Below, one piece after another: positions 13,822 through 27,600 of a DNA stretch of 64,000 nt. Under the pieces are notes generated by a model that was given only the letters and a program-made list of their open reading frames with translations, did no database searches and was not told where the DNA came from. Each line of letters opens with the position of its first letter. Within the stretch, counting starts at the first letter, position 1. The stretch is from Pterobdella sp. o SKG-2022 (lineage: Eukaryota; Annelida; Clitellata; Hirudinida; Piscicolidae), in contig OZ038321.1 of NCBI GenBank assembly GCA_964035795.1, positions 13,163,288 through 13,227,287 on the forward strand. The letters run 5' to 3'. The position numbers were made by a program, and so were the translations under genes.

Positions 13822-16800
13822 GTGAGTGATTATAGTTGCCATGATGGTGGTAATAATGTTTTTTTGGGATGGTAATGATGTTGATAATGGTGGTGATGGT
13901 GATTTAATTACATTGAAATGATAAAGATGATGATGCTGGCAGTAATGATATGGTGGTGGTGGTGAAGATGAGGATAGGAGTAATGATCTAGTTGTGGTGT
14001 TGATAATGATAGTGGTACTAGTAATGATGACGATGGTGATATTTTATTACACGGATAATTACAGCCATCAGCATATGTCTAAATCAGAACAATTTGAAGA
14101 AAAATTATTTACAGATAAAAATCAGATTAATATTTAATGAATTTTTTGTTTAATTTTTTATTCAGAATTAAGTGGTTTGTTAATGACAGGATTATTAGTT
14201 ATGATGAAAAAAAGCATTTTAGCTGATGAGTAATCGAAGATAAAAATAACATATAGAAACTTCACTATGTGGAATATTATTCAGTGTTAATGGCGTGAGG
14301 TAGAGATTAGAATGATGGAAAAGTAATTAAAAATATTTAATTTAATAAGACAAAAAATTAAATAAAAAATTCAATTTATGGTATATCCTATTAGAATGAC
14401 TTAAAAACCCTTAGTGTTGAAGGTTGAAAAATAAAAGATTATAAAGGCCTGATATGATAAAAATATTTGTTAATATTAATTTAAGAAATATAACAAATTA
14501 AGTCACCGATAGCATTTCATCTCATGATTCAATTATATTCATGTGCACAATTCAATTAAGCTGATTGTGAGTTTTACTAGAGAAATAGAAGAAAAGGATC
14601 GATCGGTTGATTGATGGATGAGTGGATGAATGAAACACATAAAAAAGATAGATGTATAAATGGATGTATGAATAGAACTATATAATGAAAAATCGTAACG
14701 AAAGAATTATGTGAGACAAAATGCCTTAAAACTAAAACAAATCTTTTAAAAAATCTTAGGTTCCACTTAATTCACAAGCCGTAAAAAAAATTTAAAGTGG
14801 AGTCTCATGGATTGAAGGAAATATTTCATTCAACATATCCATCACCGTTGATCTCATTCATTTTTAAGCACCATCCATCCATCTTTCTTTAAACATCCCT
14901 TCCACTATACACCTTTATTATGTAATCATAATTCCTTCCAATCTTTATTGAACTTCTTTTTAAAAGCCTTCATCTATAACCAACTCATTCATCAACCAAC
15001 CCTTCACTAACGTATTTAACAGTAGGTTCTTATCCATCCTTCTAGGCATCCATCCATCTATCGTCTTCCAATTTACATAAATTTTGTCTAGCCAGTTGAA
15101 CTCAGCATTTTTCTCAGTTTTAATGTTTTATTTTTGTTGCTGTTTTGATTTGTTTTTTTTGGAAACGCTTTTAATTTATGATAACAGATCAAAATCTTTC
15201 AAACTGTCTAACGTTTGCTATTGTTGTTTTTGTTATTCTATTTTGTATAACATTTTAGGAAGAAAATCGTGGAAAGCAATATAGAAATTATAAATTTTGA
15301 CAGATTAAAATTAAATTATTAAAATAGCAGAAAACCATAATGGAATTTTGTTTCATATAAAAACCAATTTATTAAAAACAAACGTTTCTAAGAAAACTTT
15401 TTTGATTGAAAAAACAATTAAAACTCTTTTGAGGGAATCTTTCAAGAGAGTTGAGGGTTTTTAAAACTCAAAATTTTGGGAGTCATGACAATTAAAATAA
15501 ACATTTTTCAATAAAAATGCACAAAATTTGTAGCAATCATTCTTTAATTAGTGAACAACAGAGAAGACATTTTCAAGTACTCAACAATTTTAAATTGTAG
15601 CTATTATAAAACTGTTTCACGAAAAGTTTTTTATTTCAACTCAAAGCTTCAAAAACTAGTGTTTGTTCATATTAATGAAGGATCTTTGTTAGCTAGATAT
15701 ACTTTTCATGAATATTTCATGCAATTCCATTTTTTTTACTCTCGACTACTGCACAGAAACATTTTTGGTGTCCCTCAATTCATTCCACAAGTCTTGACCC
15801 AGCATCAAAGCACATATCTTTGAATTGAATTGGACGCCTCAAAGAGATGTTCACTGCAGAAATTATTATAGATATTCCACACTGTTGAGAAAGCTAATGA
15901 ATACATTGATTTTTTTGCTTCTTTGTCATCTCTCACTATAGGAATTGTTGTCGACAAATGCTGTTTTCATGCTACCAACACTTGACATTATTTTTTGAAA
16001 AACGAAGCTGATTATAAATGCTTCATTTTAATAATATTAATGTATAAATACCTTACAAAGATAGTTCGAGAACTTTGAATAAAATTTATATCAATTAAAA
16101 GTGCGTTCAACATACACTCAATCGTGCAAATGCATGAAAATGTAGTTTAAGAAATTCGTTTTTTTTTTTAAACTTAATTTTGAAATTCAAATATTTTTTT
16201 TTTCTAATAGTTTAAACTAAAAAGCTAGCAAATGTTTTATTTTTCACCAAGTCTTAGTGTACTGCAATACATAAGGATAGTAAAAGCATTGCTCATTTTA
16301 ATTTCATAAGGATCTACACTACGTGAAAACAAATACATCTTTCCCAAATTACTTCACAAAGATTCCGGACAAAAATATAGATTCTGGCTATCTTTTCATT
16401 ACTGTATTTTGTTTTTTTTTTTCATATTTCAAAACAATGGTTTTAAGATGTTTTGATATATTTTTAAGATAGTTTGTAAAATTTTTAAAATTTTCCAACA
16501 TTAGTTTAAGCTCTATTTCTCTGACATTCATGTTTTTTTATCAGTATCAGTTTTTATCAATGTCAAAAGACAGTATTATGTAGAGCTTTATATTTGAATT
16601 ACTTTGTTTAGTTTCAAATAACTATTTTTCAGGTTTTTGTCAATCAAAAGAGAACTTTGTCTTGAATATGTAACTGATGTCTGAAACTTTCAAGTTGTAA
16701 TTTCGATAAGATGCAGTTTTTAGATACATTTATATAAAAAAAAACAAGATTATGCTGAGTTCTACACAAAACTTTTGAAGCTTTATAAGGTTGCTATTTA

Positions 16801-18544
16801 TGAAACTTTTCCTTAGTTTTCACGGCCAGTTTGTGAATATTTTTTATGGGAAAACTCCCGAATCAATATTATAAGTCGAATAATTCATCTTATATTATAA
16901 AATTTTTGTGACGGGTTAGATATGTGTTGAAAGTAAGTCCATGAGATTCAACTTTTACATATTCATTTATAAAATTTTGTTTATGCTCAATATGAGTTTT
17001 TTCGATGAGAAAAAAGATTGCAAACTGATTCTTATGACGACGTTTAATCTATTGATTTGTTTTGTTGCTTGATAGAAGTAATACAACTTAATGAGGATTC
17101 TTAATTGGCAATGATAAGAACGAACGGTAAAAAAAGGAGAATGCTGTGAAATGCTTATAGCTTTTATCTGTGTTTTAATGAAAACTGAGACTCAAATGTA
17201 AAATCTGATTAAATGTATTCATCCTAATAACATCACCATGAATCAAAACTTTTTTTAAGAAAACCTTTGAAAAAATCGAATTTTTACATTAGATTTTTGA
17301 AAAATATCTTATCCAAATGAGACTTCGGAATATTAGCTACTGATAAGGTAGAAAGTCGTTCTCAAATGGCGATTATGAAGTTTAAAGAGAACAGATTGAG
17401 CTGAGGGCATTCAATGAAAAAGGTTATACTTCGCGTTTTAACAGATCAAAGTTTTTGTGATTCTGGCTTAATTTTATAGTTTTTCAGTAGTTCAATTGTC
17501 GTTGCATTTTCATTGTTTTTTATTAGTTTCATTTACATAATTCTAATTAAAAAATATAATTAAAGTAGTTATTATTGCTAAGAACATGTTTTCTCTGTGC
17601 TTTTCATTGCTCACTAAAAAACTTCAATATTTTAAAATCACATTTCAGAAAACTTTCTTTTTGATTTTGAATTATTTTTAAATTCTGTTCATTCTTCGAT
17701 GTTAATAAACTCTATTCAAATCAAATGAATTGTTGGCTTAGGGGGTTTTGTTCTCTTATTGTTTCCTAACAAGCTTATTACGAGACAAAGTTTGGGCATA
17801 TATCTCCACTTATAAACATTCCTAGTAACTTAGAAAATGCTTCTAGTATGTTATTCTAGCTCCAATGTTGGGTTACATTAAAAACACGTCAAACTCATTT
17901 TTTTGATAAATTTTTAAGCGTGAAAAAAGTAAAAACTAGAATCTAAATAGTAAGGTTTGAAATATGAGTGTTTAAAAACTTCCAATATTAATAAGATTGA
18001 AAAGCCTGCAAATGTAGAAGTTTAGAAGTTTCGAAAAATAGAAATCACTAATGAAAAGCTTTCCATCTTCATATTAAATTTTGTACCCACTAAACCTCTT
18101 TCGCTCCAAATTAAATTAGTGCTTATATATTTTCCTAAAGAATTTAAACGAAAATCACTCTCATCAAATAAGTAAACTGACGAAATACTTTTTTTTGTTT
18201 GGCACTTCAAACATAATGCATGAGAATAATCAATATTCTTTCATCTTTGTAGTTGATATTGTTTTCCTTATTTCAACAGTCTTTGAACTTATAATCAGTT
18301 TGGCCTTTCGGAATCTCTCTGACCTTTTCTTCATTATTCTTATTTTTATCATTGTTCTTTCATTGTTGTCTATCTACATAAATATGTTTGCTTCGTATAA
18401 AACTACAGTTAAATTTGTTTAGTTCCTTAAAGTTATATCATTCTAATAGTGTTTTATATGATTTCTTATCTTTTCAAGAGTGACTTAAATAAAATGTTAT
18501 ATATATATATATATATATATAGATATATATATATATATATATAG

Positions 18545-18631
<87 letters not shown>

Positions 18632-21600
18632 AACATTGAATATTTGAAATAATAGTTTTTTAACCTTCATTACACATACATTTTGCTTCGCAAGTCTTCA
18701 ATGCTCCTATTTCGTTGCTTTTTTATTTTATGTATTCAGTTTCTTTTGGCAAGTGTTATTTATGCATTTCTAAAGCTTATTTTAAAATTTTTGTTTATAT
18801 TTTTTAAAAATATTTTCTCTTCATTCAAATTATTTTGGTTTCATAATTATTTTTATTGCTATTGCGCATTTATTTCTTGATTTTTTTCAACTTTTTTAGT
18901 CATTCCATTTATTCATTCGAACTTCTTTTTCCATTAAGCCTTTAATTTGACTATTTGATTATTCAACCAGTGAGCAGTTATCCATCAATCAACCCATGAA
19001 TTTCCTTTTATCCTCCATTGCATTCAATAATTTATGCACAAAATTCAATCATACATGCATTCATTTTGTCTATAGTTTTATTTATATTCATTCATCTCTC
19101 CATCTATTCATTCATTCATCCGTTAGTGCATTCATCATGCATTCGTTAAATCACAACACAATTCATTCATCAATTGATTTTCTCATCCATTCACTATTCA
19201 TTCATCCATTTCTCCAACTGCAGTAATTACATTTTCCGCTAAGAGCATTAAAACGTCAAATTGAAATGTTTCGAATGCATCTCCATTGGATTTGAGTCAT
19301 TAACTTCAGATCTCAAAATCGATATTTTCGAATTCCATTTAAATTGTCTTCGGAGATTTACTTCTAACGATATGATTAAAACTTTGGTGATGTCTGAGCA
19401 AATGAGCAGTGTAGTTTGGTGCACCTAATAGTTTCGTTGATGTTTAGGAAAGACGTTTAAAAGTTAATAATTAATTATGCAAAAGAAATAAAAATAATAA
19501 TGTTTGATGATATTTTTCAGACAAGCCTATCATCCATCTTCATCAGGAGCCGAAGACGGGGGTGTTACATGAAGGTTATCAATGCTTCCTCGCTCTGTCC
19601 ATTTGTTGTTTATTATTTTTTTGTTTTTTTTTTATTTATTATTTTTGATTTTTTTTGTATTTAATTCCATTTGTTTTATGATTTTTATTGTTGAGATTCT
19701 TATTTAATTTAATTCATTTATTATTTTTGTTGCTGTTTTTATTTTATTATATTCATTCCTTGTTTTTTATGTGTTTTTCGTTATGTTTATCTATTATCTT
19801 TTTATTCTTATTATTTTTATTACTATATTTATTTCAGCTATTTTATTGGACTTTTTAACTTTTAAAAAATATTTTTATTTATTGTAACTTTTTATCATTA
19901 TAACTTGAATCGAAACTAGTTTTTATTTATATTATTGGATAATAAAAATAGTAATTATTGTTATTGGTATTATTTGCACTATCATTGCAGGCAGCAGACT
20001 GATAATAAAATGTCAAGTGGACTCGAAACCTTCTTCACATAATATCACGTTTGTTGATGATAATGATAACAATAAAAATAAAAACAATAATCAAAACAAC
20101 AGCAATAATAAAAAATATGAAAACTTTGAGGAACTAAATAAAAATTTAAAATAATAAAACTATTTCTTATAATTTATTTTTCTATTATTTTCTATTATAT
20201 ATTAATGTAATCATGTTTCCCCGTTCTTTATTATAGTAATAGAAAAGATTGACAAGAATGTATTTATGAAATATTAAATTTCAAGATGAATATATCGGCC
20301 TCTCCAAGCTATTCGTTTCCATACCATCGTTTTTGTTTTATTGAAACAAATAACGACGAACGATGCTCCGACAAAAAATTAAAATAAATCCAGGTTCAAC
20401 AATGAAGACATGATTAATAAATTCAGTTTGATTGAATTTTAAAATTAAACTGATAGAAAAAATAACAATGATAAAGATAAGAATAAATTTTAAAAAAATT
20501 ATCATAAAATCAATAATAGGTAATAATAAAAATGATACTGAAATAAAAAAAAATAATAAAAATAAAAAAAAAAATAAAAAGAATAATAAATGGAAAAAAT
20601 AAAAAGAATAATAACTGATAAGATTTAACTACTTCAAACTCAGTCTTTGATGGTAGTGCTTGGAGTTGGAGATTATTTTTGTTCTCATTTGCATTGCATT
20701 TTATTTATAATCGAATCCATTTTTTACATTTTAAAAATTTTATCTTCATTATTTTGCTTTTCCATCATCATCAGACAGCAAACGCCATTTTAAAATTTTT
20801 TCCTGAATTTTGGTTTTTCTTGATGAATTCAAAAATCATTTTTTTTAATAATCCAAAACCGATCATATCTGACAGTTTCAAAGTTTGTGTCAATGAGATG
20901 AATGCAATAGCACTCCCTTGTTGAAGCGGTGTGATTGCATTAGTTTGTTTCATCTCTGCATGCCATGTGCAATGCTTCAAGCCTCATAATTATTTTTGTT
21001 TTATTGCCATTTTCTATAAAAATACAATTGAAGGGAGGAAATATAAAACTAGAAATTAAAACAACATAAAAATGAAATAAAATAATTTGGTAAATCGTTT
21101 TTTAGAGCTCAGATCCGTGGATATAATGTGAATAAAACTAGGGTTTTTTCTTTTTGTCATTTTGAATAGACAAATCTTTGTTTAAATTTTACATTGACGA
21201 AATTAATTCTACAGTGATGTTTAATAAGATTTCATCAAAAGAATTTTCATTTATTTTGAATTTCTGTCTAATTATATAATTCTCATGGATCACTTGTCAT
21301 TCAAATAACATCAGGCACCTTTTTATATTCTCTATGTTGAGTTTCAAAGAAAGTTGAATTAGCTTGTGAAAATTATATAGAATAATTTCTTAGTTTTTGA
21401 ACTTAGAAATGGGTAGTTTTTAATGCGTTTCTATATGAATCTATATTATCTATATTTTTTGGTTTAATTCGATAATACTCGATAGGTACAACTTTAGTAT
21501 AAATCGTTAACGTCTTGAAAAAATAATTATTTCTAAAAATTACCTCATTTGAAAAAATCTGGATCAAAAAGATGTCTCTAAAAAATCTTTAAAAAAAATT

Positions 21601-24600
21601 AAGTTATGAATAAGATATTTAAATAACCAAAATAATCGGGTTTAAAAATAAAAACATAATATAAATAATAATGAAAATTAATGATACAAAGCATTAAAAA
21701 TGGGAAACAATCAAAAAAAACAATAACATTGAAATCAAAAAAAAAATACTTTAATCTTAGAAGGAAAGTAACGATAAATAATTGAGCAAGAAGATCAAAT
21801 GAGGGGACAAAATTTTTAACTTCAAACAATATCTACTATTTCTTAATTTATTTATTCAGTTTCATGTATTTTCTATATAATAAAAATTTTTATCTGTAAA
21901 ATGAAAAATTAAATATTGTTTTTTATAATGAGCATCGTTATAAGTTGCATACTTCTGCATTGTTTAAATTTATAATACTATCAAATCCATCATTCATTTT
22001 ATCGTTTTCATTATACAATTTTTTAAAAGTTTATTAGTGTCAAAATCATCATCATAATCATTGTTTTTTTTATTTTTTTACTATTTTTTGTTTTTGTTTT
22101 TCATTTTTTATATGATTTTTCCTATTAGTTTTTTTTACCTTCATTAGTTATTTTTATTTCTTTTTCTCATTGTCATCTTCTCTCTTTCCCTCATTCACAC
22201 CATTATTCTTTTTCTTTTTCTCTTCATCATCAACACCATCTTCACCACCAAATTTCATTTTATTCTAATCATTCTCATCATCATCCTCATCATCATCATC
22301 CTCATCATCATCATCCTCATCATCATCATCATCTTCATCATCATCTTCATCATTATCCTCATCATCATCCTCATCATCATCTTCATCATCATCCTCATCA
22401 TCATCCTCATCATCATCTTCATCATCATCCTCATCATCATCCTCATCATCATCCTCATCATCATCCTCATCATCATCCTCATCATAATCTTCATTATATT
22501 CATCGTCTCAGATTAGATATCAACTTAATCATTCCATTAATACTTTTAATCCGACTGTGTTAAAGTGCATGCTTGTATTTAATTTTTTCATAGTTGTTAG
22601 TATGAATGGGTGCCTTGTGTGTGTCTAAGTACGTGAGGGTGTGTTAGCGTACGTGTGTAATACAACACGTACCAGCTTGATGAAAGTGTGTTTCCGATTG
22701 TATTTATATATGTTTTTATGTATTTTTATATTTATATAAGAATTTAGAACCAGAAAAACATGCAAGAAAATTTTATTTTGATAATCAGCCTATCAATTAT
22801 TGAATTTATTTTTTTAGTATTCGATTTTAACAACACAGTATGTTATTTTATCTGTTTAAATGTGTTAAGATATTCAAGAACAAATTGTATCTAAACTTGA
22901 ACCATGTTTATAATCCGTACGTATGTCTTTGTGTATATATTGCAGAAAAATATTACATAGATAAACTTGTTCAGACAATGTACATAATTTCCTCTTTAAC
23001 TTTTACAGTACGTTCACTTTTGAACATAGTGTGATTCTCAAGCAAAATACGTATAACAGTTTCGTTAATGTATATATAAGGTTTTTAATATATAGGCATT
23101 GGAATTTTTAGAAGGTTGTGCATGTTTGTAACTCAACACCATCAGCATGCCTCTGTTTTGATCATCTTTGTCTTTTGATTTACTTCAAACATTTATTTCT
23201 CATCATTAAACCACTATTTTGCTAATCAAATCGTTGTGTTCTAATTTTTCAACTTTATCGCTTATAATGGAATATAATGAAATTTTCAACTTTATTTTAT
23301 GAACTTTCAAAAACTTCTGCTCACTCACAACACATGCAGGCATTTTTGTGTGTTTCTATGGACAGTTTCATGCAACACACGTCTCATGTATAGTATTTGA
23401 AGAATATTTTTCAAGTTTCCAGCATCATTTTTGTGGGCAACTCGACATGTTTTTTGCAATTTTTTGCCGCTACAAGATTTATCTTTTCAAAAAAGTTCTT
23501 CATAATTACTGGCTAAACAATTCAAAAGTTTTTCAATAACCAGTTTTTTTGCGTTATACATTTGTGAACACAAAATTGACAAAGAATTTTTTTGTTGCTT
23601 TTTGTATTTTTCCAAGTTTTTTCAGAAATATTGCTTTCTAGTTTCTGGCAGTGCAAAACATTGAATAACATTCTATATGCACTTTCCAATTGATAAAATC
23701 AGATAGAGAGAGTATATAACATAATTCCAAAACTTTATGGCACTTTGTTTCCTGTTCGAAAATAGTTTTTTTGGTCACTAACGTTTGACAGGCGGGCGGC
23801 ATTATCATAAAGAAGGCTCGAGAAAAATTTTTACAACATAAAAATGAAAAAGCTAACTGAAATACAACAATATAAACTTATTTTTGTTTCTCTACCAAAA
23901 ATAATGTTACAATCTTCAATAAATTATGATTAAGTTTTACTTGAAGACAATTTTGGCTCCAGTTTTGGAAAAAAATCTTTTTGTATGAAATTCTCATGAA
24001 TGGAAGTTTTTAAAAAAAGTTTTTTCAAAATCTTACACAGTTTTTGTTTTACTGAAAATGTCAAATCGTTCGAGCCTTCGATAAAAACAGTGCCCAGCCA
24101 TCGCTCGATCTCTTCTGCTTAGACGAAAAACTCCCCTTCAAAATGTTGAAAAAGCTTATAAGTTTTTAATAATTTTTTTCATGCTTAGAGCACAATTGGC
24201 ATTTTTAATTTCTGTTGTTCATAAAATTCTGGCTTCAATAAGCTTCTTTTGCAGACCAGAGTGAGAAAGTTTTACTATGTTCTTTGACAGTCGTTTGGTC
24301 TTTTTGAAACTGTCCATACGTTACAATATAGCTCTAGATAATTGCATAACAGTTCAGCACTCTACCCAGTTTTAGGAACTTCATTAATTAGCCTTAGTCG
24401 TCATGGAGTGTTACCTTGGAGAGCTTACATTGTTTTTGTTTCACGCTAACTCTGTTTCACGGTTGTTTTGTATTACTTGGGTTTTTTTTGGAAATATAGA
24501 AATACTACTAAACACTTAAAGCTTGACAACAATTAAATTCACTTTTTTTTATTTTATGGTTTGTTGACACAAGTCGATATATTATTTCGGATTTAAATTA

Positions 24601-27600
24601 GCAATTAATTAATAGGTTAAAAAAACTAATTTTTTTGGAACTTCCACAATCAACACCAATTTTATCTTTGAAAGGCTGTTCTATATTATTGTCAAACTTT
24701 GGAGTGGCGATGTTAAAGTTGCTTGAAAAATTTTTTCAAGAAATTCAAATTTTTTGAAAAAAAAGGGAATAAATCACGCAAGAAACATGCATAAAACATG
24801 TGATTTCCAAGCAAAATTACTTAATCTTTTTTTATTATCTGTCATATCAAATTGTATTAAGAAATCTAATACTTAGACAACATCTAGTTAAGTTTTGAAA
24901 TAAAATTGGATTTTTTTTCTTAATGGAATAAATTACATAAAAACTTAATTCCACTTTTTTACCAATCTTCCAATATCAAAATTTTTCATTGTTAAAGTGA
25001 CCCAATGGGAAGAGGCAAAATTCTGACTTTGATAATAATTTTTTTTCTTTATTAATATTTCAACTTTTGATATGGTTTTCACTATTAATGTCAAATTGTA
25101 TATATATTCTCTATAAAATCTTGATGTGTTGCAGTCTTATTCAATTGTTTTCATTCTATTATTTATTCAATTCTGCAGATGGTTGCTGAATGATAATGAT
25201 CTGACCAAACCATATACCAATAATCTTATATTGTATAATAAAAATAATAATATCAATAATAATGGAGAAAATCATAATAAGTGGATAGAAAAAAATCATA
25301 ACGGTATTGCAAACAACATGGATAATAATAATAATAATAATGATAATAATGATAACATGAACAGCATAAAAACAACAAAGAACACCTTGATTTTCGAAAA
25401 CCTTCATCGTTCTCTGCATCAGGTTATCATGCGAATAATAATAATAATAATATTAATACTAATAATAAATAAAAAAAATAAATATTTGTGTTTGCTTTTT
25501 AAATTTTTAACTTAATAAGTTTCTTTTGATATGATCATTTTATTTCCAACTATTTTTTCTTCAATAGTTATAGTAGCTTAGGATTGAAACTTTGTAGTGA
25601 GGATATATTCTTGCGGATTTGTGCGGTCATTTTATTTCTGGCTTGTCGCACATTACACACCAATTGTTGCTTCCATTTTTTCTTCTGTTATTCTTGTTAT
25701 TTTTTAATCGTTATTATTTTTATTATTGTTTTTATTCTAATAGTTTTTTTTATTATGATGTTCAGGGAAAGGTGAAGTGCAGAGCTTCAAACTCCATAGG
25801 ATCATCATCAGCACACATCATCCTCTCCATCTTGTGTATCTATTGTGAACATATGAAAAAATAAATAATAATAATAATATAAAATTTCTTATTATTTTTC
25901 TATTTTATTATTTAGTATTCGTTACTTTGGTTTAAAATACATGTTATGAAATGTTTATGGAAACATTAATAGATATTTAAAGAACCTTTTCCGATGCAAA
26001 TAACTTTCAACGCGGAATTTAAATAACTTGAATAAATCTCAAAATTAAACACTTTTATAAAAAAAATTTGGCATGAAAATTTTTTTTCTTCATAAGCAAC
26101 CACAGACTAATGAACACCATCATCGCAGATGGGCCTTCCTTCAGGCAGACTGCCACGACAGACACGTGGCTCTACAAGCAAACATCCGCCATTTTGGATT
26201 GCGGTGACGTTATAAGCCATCCACCTGCTAAGATCGAGTGGTTTAAAAGCAAACATGATTATAGAAATGTCAATTATGTGCATGAGGGTGAAAACTTGAA
26301 TGAAGACAAAGCACAATTTCTAGTGAAAATAAACCATGAAGGAAGAGAATTGAATGTGAGGCCTGAGAAGGATTCAGATTTTGGATACTTTTTTTGCAGA
26401 GCTTTTGTTAAAGGATTTCCAGCCGCCTATAAAGAATTTCTGGTTGGAAAAAAAAGTAAGCTTTACAGTATTCTTTCAGTGTTCTAGTAATTACCCTTAC
26501 TTTTTAAAATTCTACATAAATGTACCATTTCATCCGTGAAATCATTCATACAACCGTTTTTGAATGCGTTCTTGCTTTTCCTTCTTTTATATATCATCAT
26601 CATTTTCTTAAATCTTAACATGTTTTGCCTCTACTTTATACGTAACGTATTCGTTCACTAAAAATCTGCTCATTAGTTTGTCTATTCATCTACTCATTTA
26701 CCCATCCTTTCCCTCATTTATCCATTCATTAACAATCAATACCATCTATCAATCTAGCTATCCATTCATCCCTATATTCATGCATTCACTCATCCTTTTC
26801 GTATCGTCTGCTGCCAATTTACACATGCTTCCTTTTACAACCTTCTCTACCACAGATTATTCTTAGGTACAATTATATAGTAATATGCGAAATTATTTAT
26901 TTTTAAGTTTTTAAAGCATTTATTCAGATGGATTAAAAATTAAGTTTGCAGATTAAGAATTAGTCTGATAAACCACATTTAACTTAATGAAAGTACTTGA
27001 AATATTGATAGAGTTGCTCAAAACAGAGGCAATGAATAGTAAAACAAACAAAAAACATTAAATATAAGTAAAATTGAGATCGATTGAGATTTATATAATT
27101 TTTCAACTGAACTTTCATTTTTAGTCCTACTAAACATGTCACGGAATGAATATATTAATCTCAATTTATCTTCTCTTACTATCACCGCAACTACTACTAT
27201 TACTTGAGAATTGATATAAAAAGAATTTTTCATTATTGCTTTTTTTTCTCATTAATTAATCCATACTCGTTTGCTTCAGTAGAGAACTTTTTTAACCATA
27301 GAATGATGATGACGTTTATAACAATAGTAATAAAAATGATTTCCTTTTTCTTCTCACTACTTGTAAAGCAGTGGGTTGTGTTTAAGAGCAAGTTGTGACT
27401 TACAAACTAGGCATTTCAGATCATTATCATTATTATCATCATTCTTATTTTTATTATTTTAAAACAAATAACATAATAAACATTTTCAAACCCATACATC
27501 ACTGTTGCCTCATACGACAAGTCTCCTAGAACCTTTAAGATACCCTGCATAGGAGCGTTTAAATTAAAACTCACGACAGCACTGAGATTTACGGCTGTTT

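Noticed and set aside
22255..22503. Met/Arg-rich open frame on the minus strand
   Set aside because: Translation of the CAT/CCT minisatellite.
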